Source: Prevotella sp. UBA2809 (lineage in GTDB: Bacteria > Bacteroidota > Bacteroidia > Bacteroidales > Bacteroidaceae). From it: DNA of 22,646 nt. The notes beneath the pieces were generated by a model. That model searched no databases. It was not told the origin of the DNA and worked only from the letters and a program-made list of their open reading frames with translations. Positions 16,001-22,646 of the stretch are shown here, one piece after another; position 1 is the first letter of the stretch; the number at the start of each line of letters is the position of its first letter. The stretch is taken from contig DEHD01000039.1 in assembly GCA_002351725.1 (NCBI GenBank), forward strand, positions 145,700 to 168,345, given 5' to 3'. A program made the position numbers and the translations under genes.

Positions 16001-19000
16001 AGGTCCTCTCAGTCTGTCAGACAATATGGATGGCAATATCGACATGTTGATGTACAATGCCAACGGCAGCAAGGCCTTCTCTCACACCATGGTAGTAGGC
16101 AACAACATCAGCACCAGCGGCGACCCATCGATGGTGGGTGCCGATGCCGACCTGTACATCGGTTCGGTGCAGAACGTGGTGGTAACGCCAATGTCTACCA
16201 TCCGCGCCGTGACCGACAGCATGTTCAACGACATCAAAGCCCGTATGGGTAAGGACAGTGTAGCCAGCGAAGCAGGCAAGTACGTACAGTACGGCACGGT
16301 ATTGAAGATTGCCGATGGCGAGGTGATAGGCAAGGATGGCAAGACGGTGAAGTATCACCTGATACGCGACGTGGCCTTAGGCTATGGTCCTAAGCTCAAT
16401 TCGCAGTTCATCTACTCGCAGAAGCAACTGCTCAATCAGATTATCCCTGCCAAGTCGAAGGAGATTCTCGACCTGATGTACATAGGTACCAAGGCCGATG
16501 CCCAGACGATAGCCAACAACACGCAGAAGCCAGTCTATCTGTCGCTGCGCGAGCGCACCGATAAGAATTTTGCTGTAGTTAACAAGAAGCTCTACGATCG
16601 CGAATACAACGACAGTATCGACACGGCTCAGGATGGCATCAACTACCTGGTAGTGCTGCCAAAGGGCAAGAAGAGAAGCGACTTCACCGATGAGGTGACC
16701 GAGAAGTACCAGGTGATTAAGGCCTGGCTGGAGATGATATCGCAGAACGAGGGCGAGAAACTGCAAACGCGCGACTTGCTGGCCAACTACGACGTAGGCG
16801 GTGCAGCAGGCGTGAACTACAGCGAGACCTTCGATGCCAGCTATTCTAACTCGTTTACGCAGCACTTCCCAATAGCCACCGAGGTCGACTACTTCGACAA
16901 GGGCGCCGGCTTCAGCAATGGTATGTCGGCACTCGCACTGGCTACTACCATTGTGGGGTCGGTTGCTCTTTCAATGGCCGAAATGAAGGCATGGTCATTG
17001 CCTGATGTGACAGGCGTACATATGAACATCGACGATGGAACGGCTTCGTCGGTTAGCTTCGGTGGTAAAGTATTCCAGTGGTCGCTCTTCCCAGTGGTTT
17101 CATATACTACGATTGGTACCGACTCTGAGGCCAAGTCGTATAACCGCACAGAGAGCTTCACCATCGCTACCGACCCGAATAGCCATCTGAACGTGGATGT
17201 TTACCGTGGCGCGTATTCTACTGCCAAGCAGGATAGCGTGAGTATCGCTAACGTCTTTACAAACGGTAACTTCAACAAGATGTACGACGACGTGAGACGT
17301 CAAGTGCAGAAATCAGTCAAGAGTACCGACATTCTTGGTCCGCGCGGATTCATCTTCCGTACCCGTGGCGGTTCTACCCAGAACCCATGGGAGGATCAGC
17401 GCGTTACCAAGGTCTACGACCCAGGTACCGTACTCGATGCTCGTACGCTGAAGATTGTGAACCCGAAGATTCGCCTCGACAAGCAGAGCGTGAGCGGCGT
17501 ATCGGTGAACGATGCTGCCAAGTTCATGATATTCCTGAGCAACGAGAGCGAGAAGCCTGAGGCTACCGACGGTCTGACCGTGCTGCAGGTATTTGCGCCC
17601 GACCAGCTGAATCCGCTGGGTGCTAAGATCAGCATCAACGGACAGCCGCTGACTACCGCTGGTATCACCGTAACGGTTGTGCCAGGCATTGAAACGGCAC
17701 TGACCATGGAGGTACGCGCCGGCGAAGGCTTCGACTTTGAGGGCCTGACCGTAGGCGTGATGTCGCCTACCGATGCCGAGCACACCACGGCACTCACCTC
17801 GTTCGACGTGCACTTCCTGCGCGAGGCCGGAGCGGTGACCATCGCAACACCGGGCGACAAGTGGGTACTGAACACCAATGCCCAGAAGGATTCTGAGCGT
17901 GGCTGGTACATCCCTGTCACCATCAACGGTTTCGACCGCCACCAGCATAACTTCGACCACATCGAGTTCCAGTATAAGGAATCGCAGCGTGGCGACGACT
18001 CATGGACCAACCTCTGCTCGTTCTATGCCGACTCTACGTTGATGGCCAGTGCCAACGGCGTACGTAAGCTGATGCCTGAGAACGGCAACATCACAACCGA
18101 GTTCTACGGCGAGGGATGGGTGATTGAGAAACAGTACGACCTGCGCGCTGTAGTCTTCTGCCGCAACGGCAACGACTACCTCACCACATCGTCGAAGATT
18201 ATCAGCGGTATCAAGGATACCCGACGTCCGCAGCTGTTCGGTACGCCCGAACCAAAGAGCGGACTGCTGACAGCTGGCGACGACATGATTTTCAATTTTT
18301 CGGAAGACATAGAATACAACTACTTGAGTGCCATCACCAACTTCGAGGTGAAGGGCGAAGTGAACAACGATAACCTCTCGGAGATGGTAAGCGTGCAGTT
18401 CGACGGCGCGACGGCCAGCGTAGAGAGCGAGGCTAAGCGCAACTTCAGCAATAAGAACCTGACCATCGACATGATGGTGAAGCCTGCTGAGACGGGTCGC
18501 GAGATGCCGCTGTTCTCACACGGTATCAACGGACAGAAGCTGCAGCTGTGGCTGACTAGCGACTTCAAGCTGAAGGCCGTGGTGAACGAACAGACCTTCG
18601 AGAGCAACGCAGCCATCGGCAAGAACAGCTTCAACCAGGTGGCTATGGTACTGAACCAGACCGACAGCGTGCTGACATTCTACAATGGCGGACTCGAGAT
18701 AGGTCGCAACAAGCTCAAGGCGGTTTACACCGGCACAGGTACGCTCATCTTCGGACGTACCAACGAGGCTGACCGCAGCCAGAGCCAGTACTACGAGGGC
18801 CGCATGATGGAGGCCCGCCTGTGGTACAGCGCCATGAACGGCGGACAGATAGGTACTACCTACGGCAACCGCCGACTGACGGGCTTCGAGAAGGATCTGG
18901 TAGACTACTACCCGATGGACGAGGGTTCGGGCGACATGGTGGCCGACCATACGCAGGGTGCTAACGCTAAGCTGATAGGTGCTTCGTGGGCTATCCCACG

Positions 19001-21677
19001 TGGAATCTCGCTGCACCTGGAGAAGGAGGATAAGGGTGTGCTGCTGAATCAGAACGCACTGAACCGCAGCAGCGAGCACGACTACACACTGATGTTCTGG
19101 TTTAAGACCGATGCCGACGGACGCGGTGCGCTGCTCTCTAACGGTCGAGGTGTGAAGGAAGACATCGGCGCCGTGAACCAGTTCCACATCGGATTCGAGG
19201 CCGACAAACTGATGTACCGCTCTAACGGCTTCGTGACCGAGGTTCCGGGCAACTGGAGCGACGGCAACTGGCACCACTTCGCCATGACGGTGAACCGTGC
19301 ACGCAATGTGGCCAACATCTATGTAGATAAGGAAGTACGCACCAACTTCGAGCCCGACAGCCTGGGCGGCATCAGCGGCGGATATCCGCTCATCGGTGCA
19401 ACCCGCTACGACAAGCTGCAGGAGAATGGCGATGTAGAGGTAGTAGACGGTACCGACGCTATGAAGGGTAACATAGACGAACTGATGTTCTTTGCACAGG
19501 CACTGCCCGAGCGACTCATCAGTACCTACGCTACGAAGAGTCCTAACGGCGACGAGGCCGGACTGATGACTTACCTGGCATTCGACCGCCAGGAGCGCCA
19601 GAAGGACAACAGCATCGAACTGGTGCCTTATGCCTACAGCAAGAAGATCTATCTGGACGATAAGGGTCAGCCACGCTATCAGCTCGATCCGCTGACCAAG
19701 CAGCCAACGAGCACGCTGGTGCGCGACTACCTGTTCGTAGAAAGTGCCGATTCGATGATGAAGCGCTTCGACAATGCATCGGCAGCACCTGTGAAGCCTT
19801 ACGAGGAGGTGAAGAACCTGAAGTTCTCGTTCATAGGTCGCGACAACCAGCTGATGGTAGAGCTCGACGAAGCTGCTGCCCGACTGAACCACCGCAACAT
19901 CTATGTAACGGTGCGCGACATCGAGGATAAGAACGGCAACACCATGGCTTCGCCACAAACGGCCTGCTACTACGTAACCAACAGCAGTCTGCAGTGGTTG
20001 CTGAACCGTTTGGACGCCACCGTGAAGTATGGTAGCGGCGAGAGTTGTCAACTGACATTCTATAACAACGGTTCGCAGAACCATACCTACAAGATTGAGA
20101 ACTGCCCACGCTGGCTCACGCTGAGCAAGACCACCGATGTGCTGGCACCACAGGCACTGGATTATGTGTATGCCACGGTGAGCAAGGACCTGAGCATCGG
20201 TACTTATAACGAGATTCTGTATCTGGTCGACGAAGAGGGCATCATCGAGCCGTTCTACCTGAACCTGACGGTAGAGGGCGAGCAGCCCGACTGGGCACAG
20301 AACGTGAATAGCGACCTTTTGAAGAACTCGATGAACATTATTGGCCAAGTTTATCTATACGACGAGCTTGATACCGATACACGCGACATTGTGGGTGTCT
20401 TCGACGACGAGGGCGTATGCCACGGATTTAGCAATATCAGCAACGATGCACAGACGGGCGAGCTGTATCTGACTGTATTCGACAACCAGTCTAGCGGCCG
20501 CAAGCTTAGCTTCCGCCTGTGGCAGTACAGCACCGGACGTGAGATAGTACTGACACCAAAGGATAGCATCAAGTTCGAGAAGTCGGCCATACTGGGCACC
20601 GATAAGCCTGTACGCTTCGACGGCGACGATGCCTTCATGCAGAACTTCAGTCTGAAGGCAGGCTGGAACTGGGTATCGTTCAATGTGGCCAGCAATGAGC
20701 TGAGCGATGTGAACACGCTACTGCGTCGCGTACAGTGGAGTCAAGGCGACATTCTGACCGATATGAACAGCGACCTGACGATGACCTACGAAGCCGAGCA
20801 GAAGCAATGGATAGCTACTGACAACGCTGACAACGTGGTTATCTCGCCGAAGAAGTCGTATGCCATCAGAGTCAAGGAGGCTTGCACCTTCCCAATCGGC
20901 GGCAGCGTCATCAAGGATGAGGAGGCACGCACCATTAAGGTGAAGAAGGGCTGGAACGCCATCGGTTACACACCTGCGGTGAACCTGCCTCTGGAGACCG
21001 CCCTGAGCGACTACTACGACCAAGCAGTGCCTGGCGACGTGATTAAGAGTCACACTGAGTTTGCTTACTACACCAAGAGTGGCAACGTGGGACGCTGGCG
21101 CGGCAGCCTGCAGTACATGAAGCCAGGCGAGGGTTACCTGATGCTCTGCAATGCTGACTCAGCTCAGTTTACCTATCCGTACATCGACATGAACAGCTAC
21201 ATCAGTGCCGACTGGGTGGCTAGCTCAAGGGGCGAGGCTACAGCAGTGCGCAGTCGTTCTACCATGAGCGTGAGTGCAATAGTAGAAGGCTTCGATGTAG
21301 AGGAGGGCGACAAGCTGATAGCTTACGCCAATGGCGAGGAATGCGGTAGCGTGATGGTTAAGACCGCACTTGGAAGGGCAGCTCTGCAAGGCGAGGAGTT
21401 CGCAACTGTGAACTACCTGAGCATCGCAGGCAGCAGCCAGAAGAAGATATGGTTTGCCATCGAACGTGACGGTGAGATCGTAGCTTCTACCAATGAAATC
21501 TTGACTTACCATGCAAATGATGTGGTAGGTAGTCCTGAGAGGCCGACAACCATCAACTTCGAGAAGGTGGATGACGGAGACGACCAGTGGTACACCATCA
21601 GCGGTATAAAGCTACAGCGTAAGCCTACCAAGAAGGGCCTGTACATCTTTAATGGCAAAAAGATCGTATTAAAGTAA
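10011..21677 (+). CDS. Giant secreted multidomain protein (3888 aa) with GLUG-like repeats, Fn3-like, LamG and a sorting-type C-terminus
   Basis: Signal peptide 1-30 (cleavage after KAAA). In order: an unassigned N-terminal region; an Fn3-like domain from about 294; three 222-residue beta-helix/GLUG-like repeats starting at F522, F744 and F966, each with an FDGNGHT motif; Fn3-like 1323-1404; carboxypeptidase-regulatory-like modules from about 1408, 1499 and 1592; a long unassigned region, about 1600-2500, holding a hydrophobic stretch near 2303-2321; an Ig/Big_5-like module (2738-2797); LamG jellyrolls at about 2801-2955 and 2999-3175; a continuation ending DKNGNTMASP near 3315; a BACON/Ig-like module (3327-3425); GWNWVSFNV/GWNAIGYTP repeats (3548-3725); modules shared with the next gene's product; and a tail from W3860 (WYTISG...KGLYIFNGKKIVLK) resembling type IX-type sorting tails of Prevotella proteins. 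The layout suggests a surface adhesin or glycan-binding protein; no catalytic domain was recognised. Domain edges are by eye. Confidence 0.9.
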   Translation: MKQSINLLQGRPWLLLAVLFAWLLPQKAAAQTYVDKKENYSVSLGGTNIIYFTAPAYDMDGADCWVKAGYLFVTVDGDSKKTLVLAWQPDRDIDNSKTSLNCYFRTLSNGFFDITLGNSRSVERVDSWNSKTLSLVRNSDGVTFDFAAEWVLPYNLLGKTLTFSWEVLRDGNGRKEEYVSGLKTVTIKVPAAASKLTPVVSAPMMNPNNPGKIELPWFIASDNVTKAYYEYTDASGKYQKVNIENVNSGTITLDATVPHRKFRVICNYKEKGDKGEYDIEGVASSVQNLTMIHAPAGLSVRPLNDQKGKIEVKWNVPYMDAPDLTPTDFFEIQRSLTGKEEDFETIFEQFYAKTEKKSSYTYIDSTLIEAIEASMLKNGGTLDNVTYRVRRTIAKDWGWGADNNCATSATCVLDELHLLRISNYTAKWENEQAYTVRVSWDYANEIGGVWDDRAKMILHITSKNRDGGVVEDKTIELNNTDRAKRYTIVNLFRSCVTYDIEMYVDKNESPLNKLDELTDYFFPIRTADDWVAFRDKVKAAEGKEDVNARLYADISLNSKDNIVGYSGNYPYRGVFDGNGHTITLDISDDANNTALFSHVANARFRSLHTAGTVTSSAKFTGGLIGHVDEGSTVNIENCRSSMTINSSVNGDATNGGFIGAVEDNCNIIIRTSEFDGSFTGDNCHSNGGFVGWTNGGSYVIIDNCLFNPDRITTKTDNCETWTRNSKNITLTLSNSYAVSEYSPFIVIRNATDWHKFAVMINDAVNQYDVNAVLDADIEVSEHVGVTEGAYFRGTFDGNGHTLTFNKEWKSATEERFIAPFRHANNATIRNLHVAGTIESNWMYPAGLVAQVKDGTTTIENCTSSVTLQGNMNGEGTLAGFVGRVSNSNVTIRNSKFDGSFKGANCTGNGGFISWVDEKSTATIDSCLFAPTEISTKYDKCQTWARQDSRGTVTVTDCHATREYRVFPITSTADWTTFVQMVEDAKNEYWVDAILMNDITVTSYAGGGNAACYRGTFDGNGHTLNVNIDRTGADNGAAAPFAYVGDATIKNLHVTGTVKGGIHSAGLIGCRVGTPTITIDRVWVSTEVTASTSTHAAGVLGHAGAADVYMTDVRFDGKVTTNGPTNTSYAGSFIGWGGEGGWTFHRVYNASANGDFTAWRIWFCVDSSSGSAEAWGSNSNSSLTITATTWGDWGTTYFNKSDGTDVVNLMNGEKADSWTLDGGKAVPVLTTAGEITEASLASNFPLGWKLEGGKLMPEISVVTVDPAEVEKLKKIFKDWTVVGETIVPPTTTYDYNYATFNKPELPNFYHVSNGKIDKTLVTTTRQSSVLLAWNTDGNPIDYFTVKRRVKGEGDDAWKEIATNIDQMSYEDTSVSPLAVYEYKVIAVNQCEGRDSTETEVKVGESKHTGRVEGYVRFKDGTGVPEVKVDAIIADSTVTYAYTDESGHFVIDELSYQGGTSVTYKISPVGKSIKLEVEDYNVTFNATSNNETLQEFIVTNGMRFSGYVMFDGTSIPVKGVNFMVNGKKIHNAKGDPVETDYDGSFSFRVMEGDNSIQAVMENHKFTNDGWYKNSDKQSFKDDVAGIYFYDATKVKLTGRVVGGNDQGLLPLGNNLSKNNLGDSLTMVLTLEGDNTSWLVYDNLNPNLTKRDTTYVHPRGNGHKTQVTTERKRMEMLPDPVTGEYEVELPPVRWKVQQVYCKGYPTLFQEGQVSEVIDLTKCLVSKDTTYVGKYKDVDTVTVTDPKLSYHAIYNRIYRNPIEITYKQIGYDDFDYFGDKTYIASELTGKQTAIPLAYKNPLDTTQALYTFTCPVFSLERKYRIRVQVAETYPYNNDLLSGKVDYVKVGGGVATIHNGLKNGAPSDTLHLDANGQAIFTVQADQTTQLLSGLSALKTISFSVAQDGNYYESAPLYGYVLNMFPIGQSQDVMSEGVPVLYDILRDPPGGYSTNTLAKGTTLNFTYMMNLSLTAGLFFHYKYGEKLQVLSASVAAPQGVGTAVGPLSLSDNMDGNIDMLMYNANGSKAFSHTMVVGNNISTSGDPSMVGADADLYIGSVQNVVVTPMSTIRAVTDSMFNDIKARMGKDSVASEAGKYVQYGTVLKIADGEVIGKDGKTVKYHLIRDVALGYGPKLNSQFIYSQKQLLNQIIPAKSKEILDLMYIGTKADAQTIANNTQKPVYLSLRERTDKNFAVVNKKLYDREYNDSIDTAQDGINYLVVLPKGKKRSDFTDEVTEKYQVIKAWLEMISQNEGEKLQTRDLLANYDVGGAAGVNYSETFDASYSNSFTQHFPIATEVDYFDKGAGFSNGMSALALATTIVGSVALSMAEMKAWSLPDVTGVHMNIDDGTASSVSFGGKVFQWSLFPVVSYTTIGTDSEAKSYNRTESFTIATDPNSHLNVDVYRGAYSTAKQDSVSIANVFTNGNFNKMYDDVRRQVQKSVKSTDILGPRGFIFRTRGGSTQNPWEDQRVTKVYDPGTVLDARTLKIVNPKIRLDKQSVSGVSVNDAAKFMIFLSNESEKPEATDGLTVLQVFAPDQLNPLGAKISINGQPLTTAGITVTVVPGIETALTMEVRAGEGFDFEGLTVGVMSPTDAEHTTALTSFDVHFLREAGAVTIATPGDKWVLNTNAQKDSERGWYIPVTINGFDRHQHNFDHIEFQYKESQRGDDSWTNLCSFYADSTLMASANGVRKLMPENGNITTEFYGEGWVIEKQYDLRAVVFCRNGNDYLTTSSKIISGIKDTRRPQLFGTPEPKSGLLTAGDDMIFNFSEDIEYNYLSAITNFEVKGEVNNDNLSEMVSVQFDGATASVESEAKRNFSNKNLTIDMMVKPAETGREMPLFSHGINGQKLQLWLTSDFKLKAVVNEQTFESNAAIGKNSFNQVAMVLNQTDSVLTFYNGGLEIGRNKLKAVYTGTGTLIFGRTNEADRSQSQYYEGRMMEARLWYSAMNGGQIGTTYGNRRLTGFEKDLVDYYPMDEGSGDMVADHTQGANAKLIGASWAIPRGISLHLEKEDKGVLLNQNALNRSSEHDYTLMFWFKTDADGRGALLSNGRGVKEDIGAVNQFHIGFEADKLMYRSNGFVTEVPGNWSDGNWHHFAMTVNRARNVANIYVDKEVRTNFEPDSLGGISGGYPLIGATRYDKLQENGDVEVVDGTDAMKGNIDELMFFAQALPERLISTYATKSPNGDEAGLMTYLAFDRQERQKDNSIELVPYAYSKKIYLDDKGQPRYQLDPLTKQPTSTLVRDYLFVESADSMMKRFDNASAAPVKPYEEVKNLKFSFIGRDNQLMVELDEAAARLNHRNIYVTVRDIEDKNGNTMASPQTACYYVTNSSLQWLLNRLDATVKYGSGESCQLTFYNNGSQNHTYKIENCPRWLTLSKTTDVLAPQALDYVYATVSKDLSIGTYNEILYLVDEEGIIEPFYLNLTVEGEQPDWAQNVNSDLLKNSMNIIGQVYLYDELDTDTRDIVGVFDDEGVCHGFSNISNDAQTGELYLTVFDNQSSGRKLSFRLWQYSTGREIVLTPKDSIKFEKSAILGTDKPVRFDGDDAFMQNFSLKAGWNWVSFNVASNELSDVNTLLRRVQWSQGDILTDMNSDLTMTYEAEQKQWIATDNADNVVISPKKSYAIRVKEACTFPIGGSVIKDEEARTIKVKKGWNAIGYTPAVNLPLETALSDYYDQAVPGDVIKSHTEFAYYTKSGNVGRWRGSLQYMKPGEGYLMLCNADSAQFTYPYIDMNSYISADWVASSRGEATAVRSRSTMSVSAIVEGFDVEEGDKLIAYANGEECGSVMVKTALGRAALQGEEFATVNYLSIAGSSQKKIWFAIERDGEIVASTNEILTYHANDVVGSPERPTTINFEKVDDGDDQWYTISGIKLQRKPTKKGLYIFNGKKIVLK
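11574..12239 (+). repeat. 666-nt in-frame repeat, copy 1 (residues 522-743)
   Basis: Starts at FPIRTADDW and contains VFDGNGHT, GGLIGHV, GGFIGAV, EFDGSFTGDN, GGFVGW and IDNCLFNP. It is one of three copies at an exact 222-residue period; the internal GGFxG and FDGSF units suggest a beta-helix or GLUG-like fold. Confidence 0.85.
12240..12905 (+). repeat. 666-nt in-frame repeat, copy 2 (residues 744-965)
   Basis: Starts at FIVIRNATDW and contains TFDGNGHT, AGLVAQV, AGFVGRV, KFDGSFKGAN, GGFISW and IDSCLFAP. It is closest to copy 1 over its second half. Confidence 0.85.
12906..13571 (+). repeat. 666-nt in-frame repeat, copy 3 (residues 966-1187)
   Basis: Starts at FPITSTADW and contains TFDGNGHT, AGLIG, VRFDGKVTT and GSFIGWGG. 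Its last third has diverged (AWRIWFCVDSSSGSAEAW) and is followed by a TTWGDWGTTYFN segment. Confidence 0.8.
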
Positions 21678-21695
21678 CATCAAACATCGAATAAT

Positions 21696-22448
21696 ATGAA
21701 TAGAACAAAATTAATGTTTATCCTGCTGGCAAGCCTCGTACTGGGGGCTTGCAGCAGCGACAACGATGGTCCTTTCACAGTGATAACGCCCGACGAGGTG
21801 CCTGTTTGGCATGTAGACTGGAACAACGACCAGACTCGCCCCAACTGGACAGAGCCCGACGCAAGTCTCTATGAGAACTGGACCATACTGAAGGTACAGA
21901 TAGAGGATGAGTTGAAACCCTACGTGTCTGAGGGCGACCTGATGGCACTCTTCGTGAACGGCGAACTGCGCGGATTGGCTAGCCCTGCTGTGAATGCGAG
22001 CGATGGTCAGACTGCCGGTGGTAAGTTCCTGATGAAGGCCTATGGCAACGAGGCAGGTGATGAAACGGTGACCATGACGCTGCAATACTACAATCAGCAG
22101 CTGAAGCACATCTTCACACTATCGGCCGACATCGCTCTCGATTCTGACGAGACGACCGGTATCGACGAAGACTTCATCCCCGAGTTTACCTATGGCTCTG
22201 CCAAGTATCCGGAGATGATGACCGTGATACCAGAGACCATCCTGACAAGGTTTAATATCAAGCCCACCAGTGGTAGTATGGTGGCAGCCTTTGTGGGCGA
22301 GGAGTGCCGAGGCACCGCTACGATCTCAGCCACGGGCAGCACATCGCTACTTATCCGCTGCCGCACCCAAGGTGAGCTGATAACCCTGAAGTATTACGAT
22401 AACACAGAAAAGAAGCTTTACACAATCCGCGACATTGCGAATTTGTAA
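21696..22448 (+). CDS. Small surface lipoprotein sharing modules with the giant protein
   Basis: A 250-residue lipoprotein: signal peptide with lipobox LGAC (Cys19) followed by SSDND, the acidic stretch expected for surface export in Bacteroidetes. The mature part holds two copies of a roughly 90-residue module: about 50-140 (SEGDLMALFVNGELRGLAS...LQYYNQQLKHIFTL) and about 163-250 (SGSMVAAFVGEECRGTATI...LKYYDNTEKKLYTI). The same pattern occurs near the C-terminus of the giant protein (RDIVGVFDDEGVCHGFS near residue 3450; EEGDKLIAYANGEECGSV near 3765). It begins 18 nt after the giant gene and is the last gene of the operon. Function unknown; a surface anchor or partner for the giant protein is inferred from shared modules and adjacency. 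Confidence 0.85.
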   Translation: MNRTKLMFILLASLVLGACSSDNDGPFTVITPDEVPVWHVDWNNDQTRPNWTEPDASLYENWTILKVQIEDELKPYVSEGDLMALFVNGELRGLASPAVNASDGQTAGGKFLMKAYGNEAGDETVTMTLQYYNQQLKHIFTLSADIALDSDETTGIDEDFIPEFTYGSAKYPEMMTVIPETILTRFNIKPTSGSMVAAFVGEECRGTATISATGSTSLLIRCRTQGELITLKYYDNTEKKLYTIRDIANL

Positions 22449-22462
22449 ATGATCATAAGAAC

Positions 22463-22500
22463 AAAGTAGCCTCCTGCCGGTGATGACGAGAGGCTACTTT
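22463..22500 (+). terminator. Hairpin terminator at the end of the operon
   Basis: AAAGTAGCCTC (22463-22473) and GAGGCTACTTT (22490-22500) form a perfect 11-bp stem with a 16-nt loop, 14 nt after the last stop codon. The 3' side ends in TTT and continues ATAT, so the U-tract is short. Confidence 0.8.
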
Positions 22501-22510
22501 ATATCCTGTC

Positions 22511-22546
22511 ATTCAAAATATGCAATAATTGTTTCAAAATATGCAA
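22511..22546 (+). promoter_or_regulatory. Direct-repeat operator, probable AraC-type binding site 2
   Basis: ATTCAAAATATGCAA (22511-22525) and TTTCAAAATATGCAA (22532-22546) are again 21 bp apart, with the same AAAATATGCAATAATTGTTT core as at 6481. The second half-site ends about 20 nt before a weak -7-like TAACTTAA (22568-22575), so here the operator itself lies where the -33 element would be. Confidence 0.78.
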
Positions 22547-22587
22547 AACCTTCATCTGAGGGGGATATAACTTAAAACAATCTGATT

Positions 22588-22646
22588 ATGAAGAAGAATT
22601 TATTATGGATGATGGCCGCCATTCTCGTTAGCGGCGCTGGTTTGTT
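22588..22646 (+). CDS. Start of a gene for an exported protein (3' end beyond window)
   Basis: Only the first 19 complete codons are visible: MKKNLLWMMAAILVSGAGL, a positively charged start and hydrophobic core typical of a Sec or lipoprotein signal peptide. The identity of the mature protein cannot be known from this window. The ATG lies 41 nt downstream of the second direct-repeat operator, which suggests control by the same regulator as the six-gene operon. Confidence 0.75.
   Translation, partial: MKKNLLWMMAAILVSGAGL

Noticed and set aside
18516..20348. Minus-strand open frame of 610 codons
   Set aside because: Antisense to the LamG domains; low-complexity Val/Leu/His composition, no motif and no promoter. 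A codon-bias shadow.

Overview
The window reads as a chromosome segment of a Bacteroidales bacterium, most likely Prevotella or a close relative. The evidence is: promoters of the TAnnTTTG type in place of E. coli -10 boxes; lipoproteins whose mature N-termini are acidic (CSKED, CSSDND), as in Bacteroidetes surface export; a membrane-anchored AraC-type regulator; a C-terminal tail of the WYTISG...KGLYIFNGKKIVLK kind seen on secreted Prevotella proteins; and a superoxide dismutase close to the Porphyromonas/Bacteroides type. The genus is an inference.

Left part (1-5125), mostly housekeeping: the 3' end of an Hsp20 small heat-shock gene with two hairpin terminators; a Fe-type superoxide dismutase; a minus-strand pair (radical SAM protein, TIGR03916-like, and its partner, TIGR03915/DUF4130-like) whose reading frames overlap by 4 nt and which is convergent with sod with overlapping stop codons; then, divergent from the pair, murQ (MurNAc-6-phosphate etherase) followed by an EamA/DMT transporter. 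sod and murQ share a 53-bp promoter block with identical spacing.

Right part (5274-22646), an accessory locus: a membrane AraC-family regulator (7 predicted membrane segments, acidic linker, C-terminal double HTH) sits upstream of a tightly packed run of six genes spanning about 16 kb (6604-22448, gaps of 3-29 nt). The six encode a surface lipoprotein with a PI-PLC X-like domain, a probable outer-membrane beta-barrel, a membrane protein homologous to the regulator's sensor half but lacking the DNA-binding half, a second small membrane protein, a 3888-residue secreted multidomain protein (Fn3-like, three exact-period 222-residue GLUG/beta-helix-like repeats, carboxypeptidase-regulatory-like modules, two LamG jellyrolls, Ig-like modules, sorting-signal-like tail), and a small surface lipoprotein built from the same module as the giant protein's C-terminus. 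The run ends at a perfect 11-bp stem hairpin, after which another signal-peptide gene begins and leaves the window.

The main discovery candidate is regulatory. A pair of direct repeats, TTTCAAAATATGCAA, spaced exactly 21 bp, lies upstream of the six-gene run and again upstream of the gene at 22588. This is the geometry expected of AraC-family binding sites, and the obvious candidate binder is the neighbouring membrane AraC protein. Upstream of the run, a third half-site in inverted orientation overlaps the -33 element. Together with the paralogue that lacks a DNA-binding domain inside the presumed target operon, this suggests a one-component membrane signalling circuit with a built-in modulator, controlling a giant surface protein and a surface phospholipase-like enzyme. 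The architecture is seen directly; the wiring is inference.
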